The notes: a model not told the origin generated them from the sequence alone. Numbered from the stretch's first letter, positions 1 through 11,462 are shown. The stretch is 64,000 bases of DNA from Pythium myriotylum (GCA_023091665.1 JALJCQ010000015.1:1488001-1552000); one strand, 5' to 3'. Numbers and translations: made by a program.

Positions 1-468
1 GATATTGGTAGTCGCGTCGCGCGCGTCAGCGCCAACGCCAATACCGGCGAGAATGCTGGGACCAATCGAGCCGATGTCAGCAGCGACACGCATGAGGTCC
101 TTCTTTGTTGGCGCCGACGCGATCTTGCTGAGTACAGGCTGGAGAGGCTTGTTGCCCATGGCCGTGAGTGTATCAAGCGCGACGCACGAGTCCCAAAGCT
201 CGCCGACGAGAGGCCAATCTTGCTTGATGATGTCTTGGATCACGACGTCATTGCGGTCGCTGATAGAGTTGAACGAGTACGAGTACGTTTGGCGGTCGCT
301 CGGCAGCGTATACTTCTTCAGCCAGTTGCCGCAGGTGTACTGGTAGAAATCATCGCAAGGGTCGGCAGTGGTGTCGAGCAACTCGGCGACGTCGGCTGGG
401 AAAGCGGCGCGGGTCTGGGATGCGAATAGCGCGGCGGCTGCGATCGAAGAACTCACGAAAACCTTCAT
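1..468 (-). CDS. M13-family (neprilysin-like) zinc metallopeptidase, N-terminal part, cut by window edge
   Basis: The reverse strand is open from an ATG at 468 to the window edge (156 codons). It starts with a hydrophobic signal-peptide-like stretch (MKVFVSSSIAAAALFAS) followed by the M13 N-terminal hallmark DPCDDFYQYTCGNWLKK. The protein is clearly a paralogue of the complete M13 gene at 1415-3478: the first 45 residues align almost residue by residue. M13 enzymes are secreted or ectoplasmic zinc peptidases that cleave short peptides. The catalytic HExxH half lies outside the window, so activity cannot be judged. A core-promoter-like element sits about 25 bp upstream of the start. The identity of the N-terminal domain is sure; the rest of the gene is not visible. 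Confidence 0.85.
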   Translation of the reverse strand, partial: MKVFVSSSIAAAALFASQTRAAFPADVAELLDTTADPCDDFYQYTCGNWLKKYTLPSDRQTYSYSFNSISDRNDVVIQDIIKQDWPLVGELWDSCVALDTLTAMGNKPLQPVLSKIASAPTKKDLMRVAADIGSIGPSILAGIGVGADARDATTNI

Positions 469-490
469 GCTTTGGCTTGCGGGCTTCAAG

Positions 491-506
491 GGAAGTTTGC
501 GAATGG
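491..506 (-). promoter_or_regulatory. Oomycete core-promoter-like motif upstream of the partial M13 gene
   Basis: On the reverse strand this reads CCATTCGCAAACTTCC, close to the oomycete initiator plus flanking element (TCATTYYNCAWTTT). It ends about 23 bp before the start codon at 468. The first bases deviate from the consensus, so support is moderate. Confidence 0.45.
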
Positions 507-1414
507 CCCCTGCGAGTCCCTCGGTTGGTACCTTTCCCATATCACAGGGCGCGGTTGAAGGACGGAAGCAGCACGCTGTGGCATCAACAGCCACACTCTG
601 ACCTTAGTGGCACTTTCGCAAGACGGTCCGTCCGATCTTTGTCGGTTCGCCTCAACGACCGAGGACACTGAGGACCAGACAGCACACTCCACAAAATTAT
701 CTGGTGGAATGTGCTACTGTAATCTTGGAGCTTGACCACTTGAGCAAGTGGATGGAAGAACCCATTACGTCGCCTAAAATAGTTGAACGTGCAGAAACAG
801 AGAATATCGAATGAGAAGAATGGTGGAAATCGCATCCTCACTCAAATGGCCAGCGTCAAATCGATCAACAGTCACGGAGCCGCAGTGAGCGATGCTATTA
901 AAATAGCAACGCTCACTCCTGCTCCGCCTCGCTCGTTACGAACTGTCGCGAGTTTGGAGGAGTGGCCAAGTCGTCCATTTTTGTCGTCCATTTTATCGGT
1001 TTTCTTCTCTCTGATGACCTCCCAAATGTGCATAGAAACGCCATCTCAATCAAGCGGAACAGCAGCTGGTGAAGTCGTCAGAGACCGACTCAGATTGGAC
1101 GTCAACGCGTGGGCTGCTGACTGACTCACTGTCACGCCGTGTGAAACCGTGCAGTCCACGCTTTGACAGTCGGTGAGTATGTACACAGTCGAAGCGTGAA
1201 CTGAATGAAGCCTGAGGGCGCATCTGGTCGGAGGCTCCCGCATCCACGCGGCTACGAGTTGTTTCCAACTCCGTGCACAGTCCAATATCACCACTAAGAT
1301 AACACCAGTTTGATGTGATTGGGAGTTGACTCCAAAATTTCCCATTGGTTTAGTGAACACTACAGCATATACGAGCGCAGAGGCGGGTCCCTACTCGTTC
1401 TGACTTGAAAGGAT
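507..1414. other. Intergenic region, no gene seen
   Basis: This 0.9-kb stretch separates the two M13 paralogues. I see only short open frames without domain signal, conserved motif or convincing splice structure. It must hold the 3' end and terminator of the complete M13 gene, but no specific site stands out. Confidence 0.5.
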
Positions 1415-3478
1415 TTACCAGAGCTGGCACTTCTTCTCCGGGTTCATCGGAGTGCCCTTCTTGCAACTGAAGGCGTCCTCGAAGTGCAGGCTGTTCATGA
1501 CGACGCCCTTGGCACGCCACTCACCAGGCGAGTGCGGGTCGGTCTTGATCTGGTTAATGATAGCAGCGTCGCGGTCGAGGCCGCACCACGTCTGCGCGAA
1601 AGCCAAGAAGAGCGTCTGGTTCGCTTCCTTCTCCGTGAGGCCACCACGGTTGACGAACTGCGGCGTCTTGGCGAACTCATGGTAAGCATCCCACGAGAGG
1701 CTGAAGCCGCCGTTGTCGGCGATGTTCTCACCGATCGTGGTAACACCGTTCATCTTGGTAAGGGGCTTGCCGTTCTCGCCCGTGACGACGAAAGACGAGT
1801 ACTGGTCCTGCATGCACTTGGCGCGCTTGTCGAACTCGGCAGTCGTGTTCGCCGTCCACCACGTGCGCTTGGTGCCATCGCCATCGTAGCGGCGGCCGCT
1901 CGTGTCGAAGCCGTGCGTAAGCTCGTGACCAAAGACGGCACCGATCGAGCCGAAGTTCTGAGCGGGGTGGCCAGTGCCGGAGAAGAAGGGCTCCTGAAGA
2001 ATGGCGGCCGGGAACACCATCTTGTTCTCGAGTGGCGAGTAGTAGGCGTTGACCTCAGCCGGCGAGATCGACCACAGGTCGCGGTTGACCGGGTTTCCGA
2101 GCTTCTTGAGCTTGTTGTCGTAGTCGTTGTTGAGGATCGACTGGATGTTGTTGAAGAAGGTGTCACGCGAGAGCGAGAACGGGTACGACTGCTTCACGGT
2201 CGACTGGCCGATGAGGCTAGCGACCTTGGCAAGCTTAGCGGCAGCTTCGCCACGAGTAGGAGTGTCGAGCCAGTCGAGCTTGGAGATGTGGTCACCCATG
2301 GCGTTCTTGATGAGCTTCGTAAGCAGCTCCGCCGTATCCTCACGCTCCTGGTCGAACATCTTCATGAAGTAGTACTTGCCGATCAAGTCAGGGAAGAACT
2401 GCTTGACACGGTAGACACAGATGCTCTCGCGGGTTGAGCGAGCCTGCTGGCCGTTGAGCTCCTTGGCGAAGAACTGGAAGTACGCCTCGTAGAAGGGGTC
2501 GCTCAGGTAGCGCACGCGGTTGTTGATGTACAGGAACGCGACGTAGGCCTTAAGGTCCTTCGCTGAGATATCAGCAAGAGCCTTCTCGAGGAGCGTAGGG
2601 TAGTCGAGGTAGTAGAAGATAACCTTGGAGTCCTTCGTGAGCTTGCTCTTCTCGAGGATCTGCGCGCCAGTGAAGTAAGAGCCAACGGCGAGCGGCCACT
2701 TAGCGATAGCATCGCCGAGAGTGATGGGGTTGTAGTAGGCATCGTCACCGGTCTGGTCGGCAACATCCAGAAGAATGTTGGCGAGAGTCTTCTCAACCTT
2801 GATGATCGTGTCCTCGAAGTACTTCGGGTCCGTGGTCGAGGACCCGCCCTGCTGCTGGCCACCCTGCGTAGCGCCGTTGGCGCTGTAGCCCGACAGGTTC
2901 ATGACCGTCGTAATGTACTTGCGGTATCCAGCCTCGTGGGCCTTCCACCAAGCATCGTCGAAGTAGTAGTTCAGGTCCGGAAGCACCATGTCCGGGTTGC
3001 CAACGTACATGACGTTGTTCTTCGCGTCCTTGTAGTCACCAGCGACATCCCAATCGATGCCGAACTTGGCGCCGGTCTTGCTGAGCTCACCAGCAAGGCG
3101 GAGGATGTCCGATTTGCTCGAGAGCTGCGAGATCTTGTTGAGGTAGGTCGAAAGGACCTTGGCACCCTGCGAGTCGATCGTCGTGGTGTCGAGACAAGAG
3201 TCCCAGAACTCGCCGATGAGAGGCCAGTCCTGCTTGAGGATGTCCTGGATCACAAGCTCATTGCGGGCCGAGACCGACGAAAACGAGTAGTCCTTCGAAG
3301 TCTCCGTAGACGAAAGCGGGTTCTTCTTGATCCAGGAGCCGCAGGCGTACTGGTAGAAGTCCGTGCACGGGTCGACCGAAGGATCGATGAGCGCGAGCAC
3401 GTTGGCCGGGAGAGCGGCCTTGGCCGGCGCGGCAGCGAGAGCGGCGATGGCAATGGTGGAGCTGACAAAGACCTTCAT
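1415..3478 (-). CDS. Secreted M13-family (neprilysin/PepO-like) zinc metallopeptidase
   Basis: This is a single-exon gene of 687 residues, the usual M13 length. A signal peptide (MKVFVSSTIAIAALAAAPAKA) is followed by DPCTDFYQYACGSW, the conserved M13 start. The catalytic zinc motif HELTH is at about residue 518 (context VFGHELTHGFD) and the third-ligand motif ENIADNGG at about 580. The conserved C-terminal region ends in CQLW, as in the family. M13 enzymes cleave oligopeptides outside the cell; in an oomycete this would be a secreted enzyme for nutrition or host or environmental peptides (inference). Low-complexity GGQQQGGSS near residue 205 is an insertion in the N-domain. The ATG at 3478 is preceded by a near-perfect oomycete core promoter, which supports this start. 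It is tandem with a paralogue at 1-468. Confidence 0.95.
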   Translation of the reverse strand: MKVFVSSTIAIAALAAAPAKAALPANVLALIDPSVDPCTDFYQYACGSWIKKNPLSSTETSKDYSFSSVSARNELVIQDILKQDWPLIGEFWDSCLDTTTIDSQGAKVLSTYLNKISQLSSKSDILRLAGELSKTGAKFGIDWDVAGDYKDAKNNVMYVGNPDMVLPDLNYYFDDAWWKAHEAGYRKYITTVMNLSGYSANGATQGGQQQGGSSTTDPKYFEDTIIKVEKTLANILLDVADQTGDDAYYNPITLGDAIAKWPLAVGSYFTGAQILEKSKLTKDSKVIFYYLDYPTLLEKALADISAKDLKAYVAFLYINNRVRYLSDPFYEAYFQFFAKELNGQQARSTRESICVYRVKQFFPDLIGKYYFMKMFDQEREDTAELLTKLIKNAMGDHISKLDWLDTPTRGEAAAKLAKVASLIGQSTVKQSYPFSLSRDTFFNNIQSILNNDYDNKLKKLGNPVNRDLWSISPAEVNAYYSPLENKMVFPAAILQEPFFSGTGHPAQNFGSIGAVFGHELTHGFDTSGRRYDGDGTKRTWWTANTTAEFDKRAKCMQDQYSSFVVTGENGKPLTKMNGVTTIGENIADNGGFSLSWDAYHEFAKTPQFVNRGGLTEKEANQTLFLAFAQTWCGLDRDAAIINQIKTDPHSPGEWRAKGVVMNSLHFEDAFSCKKGTPMNPEKKCQLW

Positions 3479-3528
3479 GGCGGCGGAGGTGAGGAGGCTT
3501 CTTTAGATCACTTGAGTCGGAGCTAGTG

Positions 3529-3543
3529 AAATGCGGAATGAGC
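3529..3543 (-). promoter_or_regulatory. Oomycete Inr/FPR core promoter of the M13 gene
   Basis: The reverse strand reads GCTCATTCCGCATTT, matching the described oomycete 16-nt core promoter GCTCATTYYNCAWTTT in every readable position. It lies 51-65 bp upstream of the ATG at 3478, the usual distance for oomycete transcription starts. Confidence 0.75.
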
Positions 3544-5171
3544 ACTTCCGAAGCCGTGGGGGCCGATCGGAGGCGGGCGGAGGGGGGAGTGAGGAGTCTT
3601 GAGGCTGTCGACAGTGCGGCCCGGCCATTCCACCTCAAGGTTCCGTTTACGACCCATGCTGTCGAGTGAATGGGAGACTGCCCGGCCGTGTTCACGCCGA
3701 GCACCACTCTGTCTCCATCTGGAGAGCTTCGTGACTGTTCTCTGCAAGCCGTCTAGAGGAGCTGGAGGATCCCCATCTGCGTGAGCAATGATGAAGGATC
3801 GCCAGATGGTGGCAATCGAGTCACGAATGGATGGGTTCCAGTCTCGCTTGTCGGGAACGGGTCCAACAGGGGAGACAAATGCTCCACTGTCACGCCATCG
3901 ACAGGCTCCGAAGACAAAACATTCATAATAGAACCGAGCACAATTCAACAACGTCGACGAAAAGAATAGAGCATAAACAAGCCATAGACAGCACTGGGTC
4001 CCCGCCTCATCACCTCACAGGTGCACCTGGTGCAGTGTGGGTCGGCTTCGATGGTGGAGACAGTCTAGCTCGGAAGAGGGCACCCACGAGGCCGGCGTCT
4101 TATGAGTCCGCATCGCTGCTATCGTGTGTGAGCGAAATACTTCGCGCTGTGTAGCTGCGTCCGTTTCAGTCGATGTAATCGAGCTGAGTAGTTTTGTGAG
4201 AGGAGTCTCGTCTTGCGTCGACTGACAGTTCCTTGATGAAGAGACCTGTCTCCTCCTTCATCCACAGATGGTCATGATTTCGCCCTGTCGCTTCAGAAGA
4301 GGCACTATTACACTTAACCTATTACACATATCCTCGGCGATATTATAACCGAGGCCATTGCTTCAATTAGGTACTTATATAAATGTAACCCCCGTGACAC
4401 AGTTGACAGATTGGTGTCCACAACATCAAAGAGACCCTGGGATATTCCCTTACAGTGGCCCAGATAGAACATAAACGAGCCATCAAAGACCCGACTTTGA
4501 CAAGCAGAGAATGGAAACGACAGCCTTGGATCTGAGAACGGAAGCCTTACTGGACTGAATGAGCGGAAGCCCCGTGAGTAACAAAGTACAGTATTATACA
4601 GTATTCTTTGCGTTGCGGCAGAAGGGAGCGGCAGACGTTTGCGGAATCAAAGCATCTCGAAGTGCAGGACCCACAGGCTACAACTGACCGTCTTCGAACC
4701 CGACCAGATCCAGCTTCTGCTGCAGTATGATTTTCCTGGGATACGTGTAGATTGTGTTTGAGACAGAAAATTTACTTAAATTATCATATTTAGTTTGAGT
4801 AATTTCTCTGTCGCGACTTCATGTTAATGCACAGTATTTGCACTCCGTGAGACAAATGTGCGCGGACAAGAACCTCAAATACTGAGCATTGAGTGGATGA
4901 GCTTTGGCCGCGACAGTTCATAAACGATGCCTGTGTATAATTTTTTTTTTAAAGTTCAAATGTTCCGTGCAGAAAAATTGCCAGCACAGGCGTAATCCAA
5001 CTCGAACAGTCCACGCAAGTGTATCAGATATTGGCTGAGTACGTACATACACGGATGTGAACGTTGAGCACTGGATGATTGTTTCCTGGACCGAGTCAGA
5101 TGTGTCACGTGCCACATCGAGGTGCCACACCTGTCAATCCGTCTCGAAACCAGACTCTAGAATTTTGAACT
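3544..5171. other. 1.6-kb intergenic region, no gene seen
   Basis: Open frames here are short, lack domain signatures and mostly overlap one another in opposite strands. The stretch 4300-4900 is AT-rich compared with its neighbours. No tRNA cloverleaf, transposon end or long repeat was recognised. It contains the upstream region of the M13 gene and the 3' flank of the TAF1A-like gene. Confidence 0.5.
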
Positions 5172-8100
5172 TCACTCCTCTGTCTGGATGTCATCAACTA
5201 GGTCGCGATATCTCCCAGGATTCTCCGCCTCCCATCGTTTTAACCAAAGGAACGCCTTTACTTCTCGGAGGTTCGTTCGCTTCATTCGAATGTACCTTCG
5301 TTTCAGTGCAGCTAGTACCTCAACCGGATCGTACACACGCCCAACGCGCACGTACGACTCAAAGAACTGGCGATAAGTTGGCCACATGTGCCGAACGATG
5401 TACGCATAGCGGTTTACGAGCACGATATTGGCCTGCCGTTGAAGGTCTTCAACTGCAAGTAGATCAGAGTGGAAATTCTGTGCAGCAACTCGCATTGCTG
5501 CGTACACGAGGTCTCTCGTTTCGACGTGTTCACTTTCGTATGCGACGTAGCGCATGGCAAGCATGTAATCACGGAGGAGTCTTCTGCGTGTCCTCAAGAA
5601 ACGCGATGCTTTGATTCGCATCCACTTTGCTGCCTCGTCAAACTCTGGAAAATGTACATGCGATCTTGATACTCGGAGTCTCATTTCTCGCAGCGCATCT
5701 CGAACATCGTTTGGAGAGACACTCGCAGCCCAATACTGCGACGATTTTGCTCGCTTGCGCATATATCGAACAAGGAAAACCTCGTACTTCAAAAGTAAGC
5801 CAGGATGCCCGTAGTGCGACTCATTGCTGATCCATCGCTCCTGAAAAAATCGGAAAGCTTCTTTCACTTCCAGCCATGTCGGTATGGTTGCCCCAGCATC
5901 TTTCAATCTAGCATTCAGTTGTACTTGTAGATGTGGAGACCACGCCTTCGTATGCTTGTAGAGCAGCTCCTCGAGCGCATCAACATAAAGAGGTACAGTA
6001 AGTGTGCTATCTCCAGCACAAGACACCATAGAGTTGATCATGGCCTCAAAAGATCTCTTCCATAAGCGGTTTCGATCCTCCCCGTCGGCTAAATCAGTTC
6101 GCACTGCATCTTCCAAGGCTGCGATAAGTTCTTGATCGACGATAGCATCTTCATTGTCTGTACGAGAGACCTCAATGCTTGGTGTGTTGGCGTGCGCTGT
6201 ATTCTTGATCACGAGCGAACGATTCAAGACAGAGCATGTGAGATCAGTTGAAAGTCGCTCTTCTATACGTGGTCCACGCCGTGTGGATAGTTGAGCAAAG
6301 ATCTCTATCTTGAATTCGCTAAAAATTTATCGAACAGAACATCAATTTCTGGGTTGCATGAATGCTCGAGTGGACAAACTTACCGACGAAAAGCTTGCAT
6401 ATCATGTGCTGCTAGAATGGATGGGCTTGCTTCGAGGAGGTTGTGTATTGCGTGAGGAATGGTCATGGCATCCTCTTTGAAAAGAATATATCCCGCGATT
6501 GCCTTCAGCACCAAGACTTCACCAAACCTCGTATTACGTGAAATCAACGCGTGAGCATCGACATCTGACAATGGTCGTGAGAAGTAAGTCGGAATCCACC
6601 ACCGTCGAGATGATGCCACTTTCTTTAAAGCGAGCATGGAAGAGTCCTGCTGTCTTGATAGTTCTTGACAAGATTGAAGTATATCGGTAAATGCCTTCCA
6701 GAGGCTTGCAGTTTCTTCCGGAAATCGAGATAAATGAACGTCACTGCCGAAATTATCGATAGCTTTGGCGAGAGATGCCATAAATCGATCGGGAGGCAAA
6801 CAGCCTTTCGTTGACAGAGCCATTATTTTGGTAAGAAGTGACTGATTGGATGGATCATCCTCAATCCACCTGACTCCAAAAGCAAATGAGATAGATGTTT
6901 CTGCGAAGATATGCAATTGATAACCAGACCTCAAGCAAATGTCCACTTGGATGTCAATTGATTCTGGGAAGTAAGCTTCGAGATAGTTGACAAGCTGCAG
7001 AATGTTGCATACGAAGATGAGATAGGGTTGGTAAAGCGTCAAGGGCGAGAAAAATATTCCATACCATGCGAGCGGCATGTGGGTCTGTCGGGAATGAATA
7101 GTAATAGTGTTCGAGAATATCGCAAGCAAGAGAGACATCCCCCGTAAGCGTCAAAAGATGAACGTAATGTTCGACGAATACCGCAGAGTCGGAGCTGTTT
7201 GCGATCGCTCGGCGAAATGCACCAACCGCTTCTTGGTAAAGAATGTGGACTCCAACAGGAGTCTTGTACATATACCGGTTCTCAATCCATTCCACAGCCA
7301 TTGACGTGTTGAACTTCGAGGACTCCACTTGCTTACGCCACTCGTCGCCCTGAGCAGATGCGGTACCCTCTGCTTTGGTCTCTTCATCAGAGCTCACTTG
7401 TTCAACTAAGTCTGAAGTTGTTTTCCCGCGGAGCTCCCCCGACTCGATAAAGAGCAGCCAATAGCAAACCATCCCGAACATCCCTTGTAGGTGTGCGTCG
7501 TGATGGACATCGAGCTGCAATGAATCGTGCACGTACGTGAGGTCAGAATGCCCACAACCACTCCATGGCAAACGAACCTCTTGCAAGTTATCCTTGAAGA
7601 GATGGTAGGCTTCATAGTAGTCGCCGGAAGCTACGTGCAACATTAACATCTCTTTGTACAACATGACTCGCTACAAGGAGAGGCGATCAGAGGTGAGTAG
7701 TCTCTATGAACTAGCAATTGGCTTACATCCAAGCGACCATTCTGCAACGCTGTGTGATAAAATTGCAGAAGCTCTTCCTTGTGATGCTGAGGATGGCGTC
7801 GAAGGATCTCTAAGCTAGCCTACGGTGCGCTCTTAGCTCTGCCACAAGACACCACAGCAACTGAAGCCGGACGGACCTGGACACAGCGCGCCGGAAGCAG
7901 CGTAAAACGATGATACAGCACAGATAGAACCTGAGCGGCCCCTGAATAATCGCGAGCCCCAAGAAGCTGACGATTGCATCCATATGATCAGACGAGAGCC
8001 TGGTGCATCGTGGGCAATATTTGTGGACGTACACGAGCGAGCAAGTGGTCGAGCGCGGCGCGCAATCGCATGACCTTGGAGCGACCGTTGACATCGCTCC

Positions 8101-8236
8101 CGGCTTTCCACTGATCGAATCGATGAAAAGTGTGGTCGAGCAGCGCCAGTAACTGTGGGTCACTCGTCGTGGACGCGGTGCGGACATCTCGCAGCATCTC
8201 CATTTTGCTGGCCTCAGCCGCTTGACATGTTGGCAT
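5172..8236 (-). CDS. TAF1A: TAF1A-like TBP-associated factor of RNA polymerase I, with long C-terminal extension
   Basis: I join five exons, 8236-8033, 7819-7727, 7670-7065, 6994-6384 and 6318-5172; together they are 2661 nt, a whole number of codons (886 residues). Donors such as GTAAGC, GTATGG and GTAAGT and acceptors ending TTGTAG, CTGCAG and TTTTTAG keep one frame throughout. The middle is a helical TPR-like array. A motif SRRWWIPTYFSR followed by a conserved helix strongly recalls the C-terminal part of metazoan TAF1A (SRKNWWPGFHFS). TAF1A is a subunit of the SL1/TIF-IB complex that places Pol I on rDNA promoters. After that motif come about 380 further helical, Arg-rich residues not present in the animal protein. 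The first intron (213 bp) is longer than usual here and its borders are least sure. An unrelated TPR protein remains possible. Confidence 0.6.
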
Positions 8237-8349
8237 CCACCGGCGAAATTACGCCTTACTGGATTAGGTTTATTTTTCATGTTGCATGAATGTTGCGAAT
8301 CTGAGCTCAAAGATCATGTGATGTTGCATTAATGTTGCGTAGGCGGTCG

Positions 8350-8871
8350 TTACTGCTGGCTGGCAGACCCAAGCAAAATCGCCATAATGGAGTGCAGCTT
8401 CGTCTCAACCTGGAGGCCAAGCGCGCATTAAGAGCAAATGCCGCTGAGTAAAAGATGCAATATCTAACGATGTCTCCTCTACCTGATGGTGGCGGTCGAG
8501 GTTGGCTTCCAAGAGTGAGGAGGTCCCTTGGAATTGAGCCTGAGACGCTGCATTGTCTGATTGCGCCGTCTGAAGCAGAGCATTAAAGATCTGCTCCAAT
8601 TGGCCAAACGAGTCTGGAGGTAGAGCAGTTATCTAAATACAATTTCGAGGTTGTTTCCATGTGGCGTACCCTCGATGAGAGTCTCCATCCGTTGCTCTTG
8701 CAGCATCTTCCTCTCGTGCAACTCTCTCGCTCCCGCGCGGCACTGCTCCACAAAGTCCCCTGGCGTCGCTTCAATCGCGGTGTTGCCAGCCCCAGCGGCG
8801 CTCGTTCCTGCTGTGATTTGCATCTCGCTGGTCGCGTCCTTGCCGCCGGTTGTAGCTTCTGGGATCGCCAT
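8350..8871 (-). CDS. Small helical/coiled-coil protein, unknown function
   Basis: Three exons (8871-8670, 8613-8483, 8409-8350) give a 130-residue protein; lengths sum to whole codons and all splice sites are GT-AG with introns of 56 and 73 bp. The N-terminal third is Ala/Thr/Gly-rich; from about residue 45 it is a continuous amphipathic helix (ELHERKMLQEQRMETL onward) ending KLHSIMAILLGSASQQ. I recognise no family. The ATG at 8871 may not be the true start: an ATG at about 8954 with a 53-bp intron would add roughly nine residues. It lies head-to-tail upstream of the TAF1A-like gene, 113 bp away, and divergently from the methyltransferase gene at 9189. Confidence 0.6.
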
Positions 8872-9150
8872 TGTCGTCTGTCTGAATCATGCCACGTGCA
8901 TGCGCCTTGCGCTCGTTAGTCACTTCTCTACGCCATCTCTGGGAGCCGCCATCACATCGTCCGACAACTTCGTCGACTTCCTTCGCTTCCCCTTCCAGCG
9001 CCAAAATGGGAACTTTGAAGTTGGCAGGGGAAACTGGAGTGAATGTATCGGTTTCTAACTATTCTAACACCACTTGTCGCCTCCAACATCTCCAGTTGCA
9101 GTAAGACACAATCCAGGCTCGTAACGGCGCTCGACCTGAAGAGCCACGCC

Positions 9151-9167
9151 AGCATTCGCATTTCCCC
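9151..9167 (+). promoter_or_regulatory. Oomycete core-promoter-like motif of the methyltransferase gene
   Basis: AGCATTCGCATTTCCCC matches the CATTYNNCAWTTTYY core of the oomycete promoter and ends 22 bp before the ATG at 9189. Confidence 0.55.
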
Positions 9168-9188
9168 CGCCTCCGCCGCCCCACGCGC

Positions 9189-11319
9189 ATGACGCTCGAC
9201 CAGCAAGACCAGTCGGTCGGCCTCGTCCATCCTGCGACTGGCGCTCAGCTCCCGCAACCCACGACCGTGCTAAAGACTCCGCCAGAGGCGAGCCTGCCTC
9301 CGATCCCGCCGTCGCTTTCCACACTCGCCTTGAATACCGCTCCACCCGAGATTCCTCCAGTGCAACGCAAAGAAGACGAGGTCCGCACCAATGACGTCGT
9401 ACCGAGCGGCGTGGACTCGCCGCGCTGCCAGCTCGAGGACTTCACGACGTTCTCGAAGTGCCATTTGTGGAAGCTGATGATGTCGTTTTACGACCGCCAA
9501 GGCGTCGATTCGTGGGCTCAAGGGATCGTGCCGCACTTCATCACATCTAACACATTTATCGCGAAGAAGTACAGCCAGGTGCTTCGAGCTTTTATGCGGG
9601 ACGCCACACGACCTAATGCAGCATCCCCGGTATGTATCCTGAGTATGCGTAATCCTCTCAACGTCAATGCGGCGTGGTTTCCTAATATTTTTTATGCACC
9701 AGTTGGACTGTAGCGAACCTTTCTACATTGTAGAGCTAGGCACTGGGTCCGGAAAATTCAGTTTCTACTTTCTCAAGGCGCTTGCGGAGGCCGAGGCCGC
9801 CATGGAGTTCCCTCTTGACAATATTCGGTACATTATGACCGATTTTACGGAGCAAAATTTCAATTTCTGGAAGACACATCCGGCTTTGGAACCATTCGTG
9901 ACCCGCGGTATTGTAGATTTCGCTATCTTCGACGCGACAAAGGACACTGAGTTGCATTTATTCAACTCGCAACATATCGTACGCCCGGGTTCATGCAAGA
10001 ATCCGGTAGGCATCATCGCCAACTACCTTTTCGACACGTTGTATCACGATCTTTTCCAAGTCAATGATGGATTTCTCAAAGAAGGGCTCATTAGTGTTGG
10101 GTCGAAGCATGCAGAGGAACCTGATCCATTGGATCCTGAGATCATCAAACGCCTCTCCAACCTTTACAAATACGAGCCCATTGACTCTGATTACTACGGC
10201 GCCGATAATCCGCACCTCAACAACATTTTGAAGTGGTACCACGATTTCTACGACCCACAGTCCTCAGGTGCAACTATTCTCGTTCCCGTCGGTGCATTAT
10301 CTGCCATCGACCGTTTGAGCATGTTGGCTGAAGACAAGCGCCTTGTGGTCCTCTCTGGGGACAAGGGTAACAACAATCCTGATCACTTTCGCGGAGCGAG
10401 CGATCCTCATATCGCTGTCCACGGAAGCTTTTCTGTCATGGTCAATTATCACGCAATCGGTATCAACTTCGCTAGTCGAGGTGGTTTCGCTGTACATAGT
10501 CCTCAAGAGGAAGCGAGCTTGAAAGTGTCCCTGTTCGTGCTTCCATCGACAGCAAACCTCTCCGAAACTCCTATAAGCGAGCTATTTGGTGATGGCCTTG
10601 ACCGAGTCTGTGACGAGCGCAGTCGAGCATTTCCTCAGCTCACACAAGCATTTGAAGATGAGATCGTAACGTTTGGGCCTAATGACTTCTTCGTGATGCA
10701 AAAATCGCTGAAGGAAGATTCCAAGTCGCCATCTTTGAAATCCGTGTTGGCTCTTCTCAAACTTAGTTGCTGGGACCCAGATACATTCTACAAGTTTCGC
10801 GACGTGCTTTTGGACCATTCACCAACTTGTGCACCTAAGCTCAAGCGTGATGTGCGATATGGGATCCCTCAAATTTGGAAGAATTATTATGCACTTGATA
10901 AGGAGAAGGACATTGCTTTCGAGATCGGCCGCTTATTTTACGGCATTCACGACTACGATTCCGCGCTCGCATTCTACTCTCTTTCAACGCATGAGATGGG
11001 TAAACACCACGTAACAAGTCATAACATGGGACTCTGCCACTACTCCAAGAAGCAACTCGAACTCGCTGCGTCGTGCTTCGAGGAAGCCTACTCGCTCAAC
11101 TCGTCGTATCAGAAAGCTGCCACATGGCTCCAGCGTGTCCGCAATGAGCTCGGTGTCACTGCCATAGCGGCCGGGTCTACATCGACCTCGGAAACCCTGC
11201 TTCAAGAAATCCAGCTTGTGATGCCCGATCATGAAGAGGTGACAGGAACACGACCAAGTCTTTCTCGGCTCTCTTTGGATGAGAACTCAACACCACGGGC
11301 ATCATTGTCGGACGAATAA
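9189..11319 (+). CDS. SAM-dependent methyltransferase-like protein with C-terminal TPR-like repeats
   Basis: Two exons, 9189-9629 and 9703-11319, encode 685 residues. A proline-rich leader (about residues 1-70) precedes a SAM-binding motif I, VELGTGSGKFSFYF, near residue 150. Next come a motif ending YIMTDFTEQN and the segment NPVGIIANYLFDTLYHD, an arrangement typical of class I methyltransferases that resemble the MidA/DUF185 group. From about residue 560 the sequence forms TPR-like helices (GRLFYGIHDYDSALAFYSLST, then QLELAASCFEEAYSLNSSYQKA), probably a protein-binding tail. The substrate is unknown. The intron is 73 bp with GTATGT and a CACCAG acceptor. The tail after residue 650 is Ser/Thr-rich. 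Confidence 0.75.
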
Positions 11320-11462
11320 GCATATACTGTAGTCGATATTCCTGGGAAAGAACAGCAGTAAATGATTCCAGCGCCCCTATTGACTCGTATTGACAGGTGG
11401 TGATCCATTCTACGTATCTGTGATTTAGCCTATCAATATCCTGACAGCGTGACTTGTTGGGA

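Noticed and set aside
1484..2437. 317-codon forward open frame inside the M13 gene
   Set aside because: It is the antisense shadow of the M13 coding sequence; codon bias and domains belong to the reverse strand.
3258..3951. Two reverse-strand open frames upstream of the M13 start
   Set aside because: They overlap the core promoter and signal-peptide region in other frames and have no domain.
4660..4760. GGTTCGAAG-like T-loop sequence on the reverse strand
   Set aside because: No A-box or acceptor stem pairs around it, so it is not a tRNA gene.
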